This document shows, in pieces, positions 61,549 to 64,000 of a stretch of DNA of 64,000 bases. The DNA comes from Melastoma dodecandrum. Its lineage: Eukaryota; Streptophyta; Magnoliopsida; Myrtales; Melastomataceae. The stretch covers positions 3,192,001-3,256,000 of the forward strand of contig JARUPY010000398.1 in NCBI GenBank assembly GCA_029817715.1, written 5' to 3'. A program made the translations under genes and the position numbers. Within the stretch, counting starts at the first letter, position 1. Each line of letters opens with the position of its first letter. The notes below the pieces were generated by a model. That model was not told where the DNA came from and did not search any database. It saw only the letters and a list, made by a program, of their open reading frames with translations.

Positions 61549-63117
61549 TCAGGCGTGGAGGCGCGACTTGATGTGGTCGGCGACGCGCAGCGCGTTGGCG
61601 ATGATCGTCAACGTCGGATTCACCGCGCCGATGGAAGGGAAAAAGCTCGCGTCGGTAACGTAGAGATTGTCGAGCTCGTGCGCCTTGCAGTTGAGGTCGA
61701 GCACGGAGGTCGCAGGGTCCGGCCCGAAGCGGCAGGTGCCGGCCTGATGTGCGGTGCCGCCGATCGGGATGTTCTTGCCGAGATAGAGGCTGCGCTCGAG
61801 CAGATGCGGATAGGCGCCGACCTCGCTCATCAGGCCTTCGAGCTTGCGCTTCAGTTCGAGGGCCGGCGTGCGGTTGGTGTCCTGCGTGTTGAGCATGACG
61901 CGTTCGCCCTCGTACGCGATGCGGTTCTCGGGCAGAGGGATATCTTCCGTCTGCAGCCAGAAGTCGATCGAATGTTCAGCCATCTTGTCGAACGGCATCT
62001 CGGGGAACCAGGACAAGAACGAAGGTAGCGCCTCGCCGCGGATCTGCTCGCCGTGCGAGGTCGCGCACATTTGTATGAGGCCCAACGGATAGTCGTGGTC
62101 CGGCGAACCGAAATAATAGTCGCTCATCGCGAGCGTCTTCTGGAAGACGGTGTCGTTGCGATCACGCAGCAGCGCCATCAGAACGCTCATCGTGTGGCGC
62201 ATGTAGTTGCGACCGACCAGGCCGGAGCCGTTGGCGAGACCCTTGGGATGCGCGTCGGTCAGCGAGCGCAGGAGCAGCAGGGCGGAGCTGAGTGCGCCGC
62301 AGGCGACCACGACGATGTCGGCGCTGTAGGTCTCCGCGCGGCCCTCGCGCGTCACGTGGACGGTGCGCACGCTGCGCCCGCCCGCGTCCGTCTCGAGCCG
62401 CGAGACATAGGCGTTCGTGAGCAGCGTGAAGTTCGGATAGAGCGCGCGCGTCGGATCGACGGCCACGATCTGCGCATCGGCCTTGGCGTTGAGCAGGCAC
62501 GGGAAGCCGTCGAACGCGTCGCAGCGGATACAGGGAGATTGCGGCGAAACCTTCCCGTCCTTCTCGTCGAGCAGGATGCCCAGCGGGAGATGAAAGGGAT
62601 GCATCCCTTCGCGCGCCCACGCGTCGCTCATCGCCTGGATGCGTGGCTCGTGCGAGACGGGAGGATGCGGGTAGGGCCCGCGCGCGGGGGGCTCCAGCGG
62701 GTCCTCGCCGCGCAGGCCGTGCACGTGGAAGAGCGTCTCGCCCTCGGCGTAATAGGGCTCGAAGACGTCGTAGCCGAGCGGCCAGGCCGGTGAGATGCCG
62801 TCCTTGTGCTGGATCTCATCGAAATCGCGTTCGCGCAGCCGGAACAAGGCGGCGCCGTAGACCTTGGAGTTGCCGCCGACGTAGTAATGCAGGCCGGGGT
62901 GGAAGGCGGCGCCGTCGCGCCCGTACCAGGTCTCCTTCGCCTGGTACTTGCCGTCGACGAACACCGCCTTCGAGTCCCAGTTCTCGAGACTGCGCGGAAG
63001 ATAGTCGCCGCGCTCCAGCATCAGGATGCGCTTTCCGGTGGGCGCGAGTTTTTGCGCAAGCGAGGCGCCGCCCGGGCCGCTGCCGATGACGATGATGTCG
63101 TAGTGCGTGTCGCTCAT
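61549..63117 (-). CDS. GMC-family FAD oxidoreductase
   Basis: The 522-residue protein starts at MSDTHYD. The FAD site is IIVIGSGPGGASLAQKL with LMLERGDYLP, and the adenine contact region is HYYVGGNSKVYGAALFR. The catalytic histidine is in GGTAHQAGTCRFG and the closing histidine/asparagine region in VNPTLTIIANALRVADH. Family members oxidise alcohols and sugars. A cysteine-rich stretch (SPCIRCDAFDGFPC) may hold a metal or disulfide and is typical of a subgroup. The substrate is unknown. The cupin gene lies 73 bp upstream on the same strand. Confidence 0.88.
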   Translation of the reverse strand: MSDTHYDIIVIGSGPGGASLAQKLAPTGKRILMLERGDYLPRSLENWDSKAVFVDGKYQAKETWYGRDGAAFHPGLHYYVGGNSKVYGAALFRLRERDFDEIQHKDGISPAWPLGYDVFEPYYAEGETLFHVHGLRGEDPLEPPARGPYPHPPVSHEPRIQAMSDAWAREGMHPFHLPLGILLDEKDGKVSPQSPCIRCDAFDGFPCLLNAKADAQIVAVDPTRALYPNFTLLTNAYVSRLETDAGGRSVRTVHVTREGRAETYSADIVVVACGALSSALLLLRSLTDAHPKGLANGSGLVGRNYMRHTMSVLMALLRDRNDTVFQKTLAMSDYYFGSPDHDYPLGLIQMCATSHGEQIRGEALPSFLSWFPEMPFDKMAEHSIDFWLQTEDIPLPENRIAYEGERVMLNTQDTNRTPALELKRKLEGLMSEVGAYPHLLERSLYLGKNIPIGGTAHQAGTCRFGPDPATSVLDLNCKAHELDNLYVTDASFFPSIGAVNPTLTIIANALRVADHIKSRLHA

Positions 63118-63190
63118 TGTCACCCCCGCCCGGTTACCCCCGCCTGGTCGCCCCCGCCTGGTCGCTTCCGGGCTCGCCACCCGGGCCGGC

Positions 63191-63643
63191 TCAGCGGAAG
63201 CGGCCGGGCTGGTTCACCGTCGGGGTTACATGCAAGCCCGTCACCATCATCGTGCAAGGCTCCTCGCCCACCGTGCCCGAGAGGTGTCCCTTGCGCCCGT
63301 CACGCGGCCGTGTGCCCTGGTCCTCGCCGAACATCAGGTCGCCGGGGCCCATCTCGACGCGGTGGCCGTCCATTGTCTCGACGAACCAGCGGCCGGACAG
63401 GACGGCGATCCATTGTGGCCGCGGGTTCTCGTGCCAGTCGCCCACCCAGCCCACGGGCAGGACGGTGAAGGTGACCCCGGAGGGCGCGACCTCCATGTTG
63501 TCGTTCCACTGCGGGGCGACGTCCGGGCCGACGCCTTTCAATTCGAAGGCGGAGAGCTGAAACTTCTCCTGCCGGCTCTCCCCGTCCGGCGTCGTGTAGA
63601 CATGCCAGTAGTCCATCGTGGGCTTTGGGCCGGGATCCGCCAT
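63191..63643 (-). CDS. Cupin-domain protein
   Basis: The 150-residue protein has a single cupin barrel: GDWHENPRPQWIAVLSGRWF for the first motif and GPGDLMFGEDQGTRPRDG with GHLSG for the second. Only some metal-binding histidines are obvious, so metal binding is uncertain. It is followed by the GMC oxidoreductase, probably in the same operon, as often seen in small oxidative pathways. Confidence 0.75.
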   Translation of the reverse strand: MADPGPKPTMDYWHVYTTPDGESRQEKFQLSAFELKGVGPDVAPQWNDNMEVAPSGVTFTVLPVGWVGDWHENPRPQWIAVLSGRWFVETMDGHRVEMGPGDLMFGEDQGTRPRDGRKGHLSGTVGEEPCTMMVTGLHVTPTVNQPGRFR

Positions 63644-63727
63644 CGTCGCCTCGCTCCGCTGTCGCGCGAGCAACGAGGCAGAGGGGCAAAAGGTCCGGCA
63701 GCGGACGAGAATGCGGGGAAGGATCGT

Positions 63728-64000
63728 ATGATCACGACCGACTATGCGCGCATCATGATGCGCTACAACGAGGAGATGAACGCCCGGCTTTTCGGGGCGG
63801 CCGCCCGCCTGTCCGAGGACGAGCGTCGGCGCGATCGCGGCGCGTTCTGGGGCTCGATCCACGGCACGCTGAGCCATCTTCTGTGGGCGGATCGCATGTG
63901 GATGGCCCGGTTCGACGGCTGGCCGGCGCCCGCGGAACGGCTCGCGCAGAGCGGCGAGGGCTACCCGGCGTTCGACGAGATGGCGGCGGCACGGCGCGCG
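63728..64000 (+). CDS. DinB-family protein, N-terminal part
   Basis: From ATG 63728 the frame stays open to the window end (91 codons). It shows the DinB four-helix start (TTDYARIMMRYNEEMNARLF) and the metal-binding histidine region GSIHGTLSHLLWADRMWM. DinB-like proteins bind a metal between helices and often act as thiol-dependent transferases. It diverges from the cupin gene. Confidence 0.82.
   Translation, partial: MITTDYARIMMRYNEEMNARLFGAAARLSEDERRRDRGAFWGSIHGTLSHLLWADRMWMARFDGWPAPAERLAQSGEGYPAFDEMAAARRA

Noticed and set aside
1..64000. CRISPR arrays and rRNA genes
   Set aside because: No regularly spaced direct repeats or rRNA-like sequence were found anywhere in the window.

Overview
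The window is a GC-rich stretch of an alphaproteobacterial chromosome, most likely from the order Hyphomicrobiales (Rhizobiales). This rests on the very high GC, the frequent ATGA and GTGA start/stop overlaps, the DUF6894 and DUF6502 proteins, the rhizobial style of the prophage genes and the HslVU/NifU context. The genus cannot be fixed from the sequence alone. No rRNA, tRNA, CRISPR array, transposase or integrase was seen.

Layout. (1) 1-10.5 kb: a truncated carboxylate-amine ligase, a beta-hydroxyacid dehydrogenase, a small secreted cysteine-repeat protein followed by an HNH nuclease, and an organic hydroperoxide reductase. Then comes a fatty-acid catabolic unit: a double-TetR repressor diverges from a three-gene operon (FadB-like enzyme, acyl-CoA synthetase, acyl-CoA dehydrogenase), with an 18-bp palindrome between them. 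A HugZ-like protein follows. (2) 10.5-23.8 kb: a lytic transglycosylase, a three-subunit molybdenum aldehyde dehydrogenase of the PaoABC type, pgi and zwf (sugar-phosphate entry to the pentose phosphate and Entner-Doudoroff routes) with an OmpR-type regulator between them. Next are a toxin-antitoxin locus whose toxin gene is frameshifted, an HNH protein, an MFS transporter and mtgA.

(3) 23.9-51.1 kb: a leftward prophage or gene-transfer-agent-like block. It encodes a terminase large subunit, portal, prohead protease, capsid, connectors, tail tube, tail chaperones, a short tape measure, GTA-style tail-tip proteins (TIM barrel, DUF2460, DUF2163, NlpC/P60, J-like), a tail fibre, an endolysin and small membrane proteins. 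It has no recognisable integrase, repressor, replication genes or small terminase. Two BrnT/HTH toxin-antitoxin pairs sit inside it on the opposite strand and share an operator-like motif. A decayed, lower-GC patch with in-frame stops lies between portal and protease, and two tandem paralogues of unknown function lie at the left end.

(4) 51.1-64 kb: two DUF6894 proteins, an outer-membrane-like protein, and a triheme cytochrome c behind a small membrane protein. Divergent from these is a DUF6502-DUF5666 pair, and two identical-arm 17-bp dyads lie between the two units. The DUF5666 reading frame runs without a stop into hslV, which is followed by a DUF2157 membrane protein, a VapBC pair and hslU. 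The window ends with a NifU/Nfu scaffold protein, a GMC oxidoreductase, a cupin and the start of a DinB-family protein.

The most promising under-described locus is the DUF6502/DUF5666/small membrane protein/cytochrome c unit. One of its dyads exactly fills the spacer of the cytochrome-side promoter. The paired BrnT/HTH modules inside the phage block come next.
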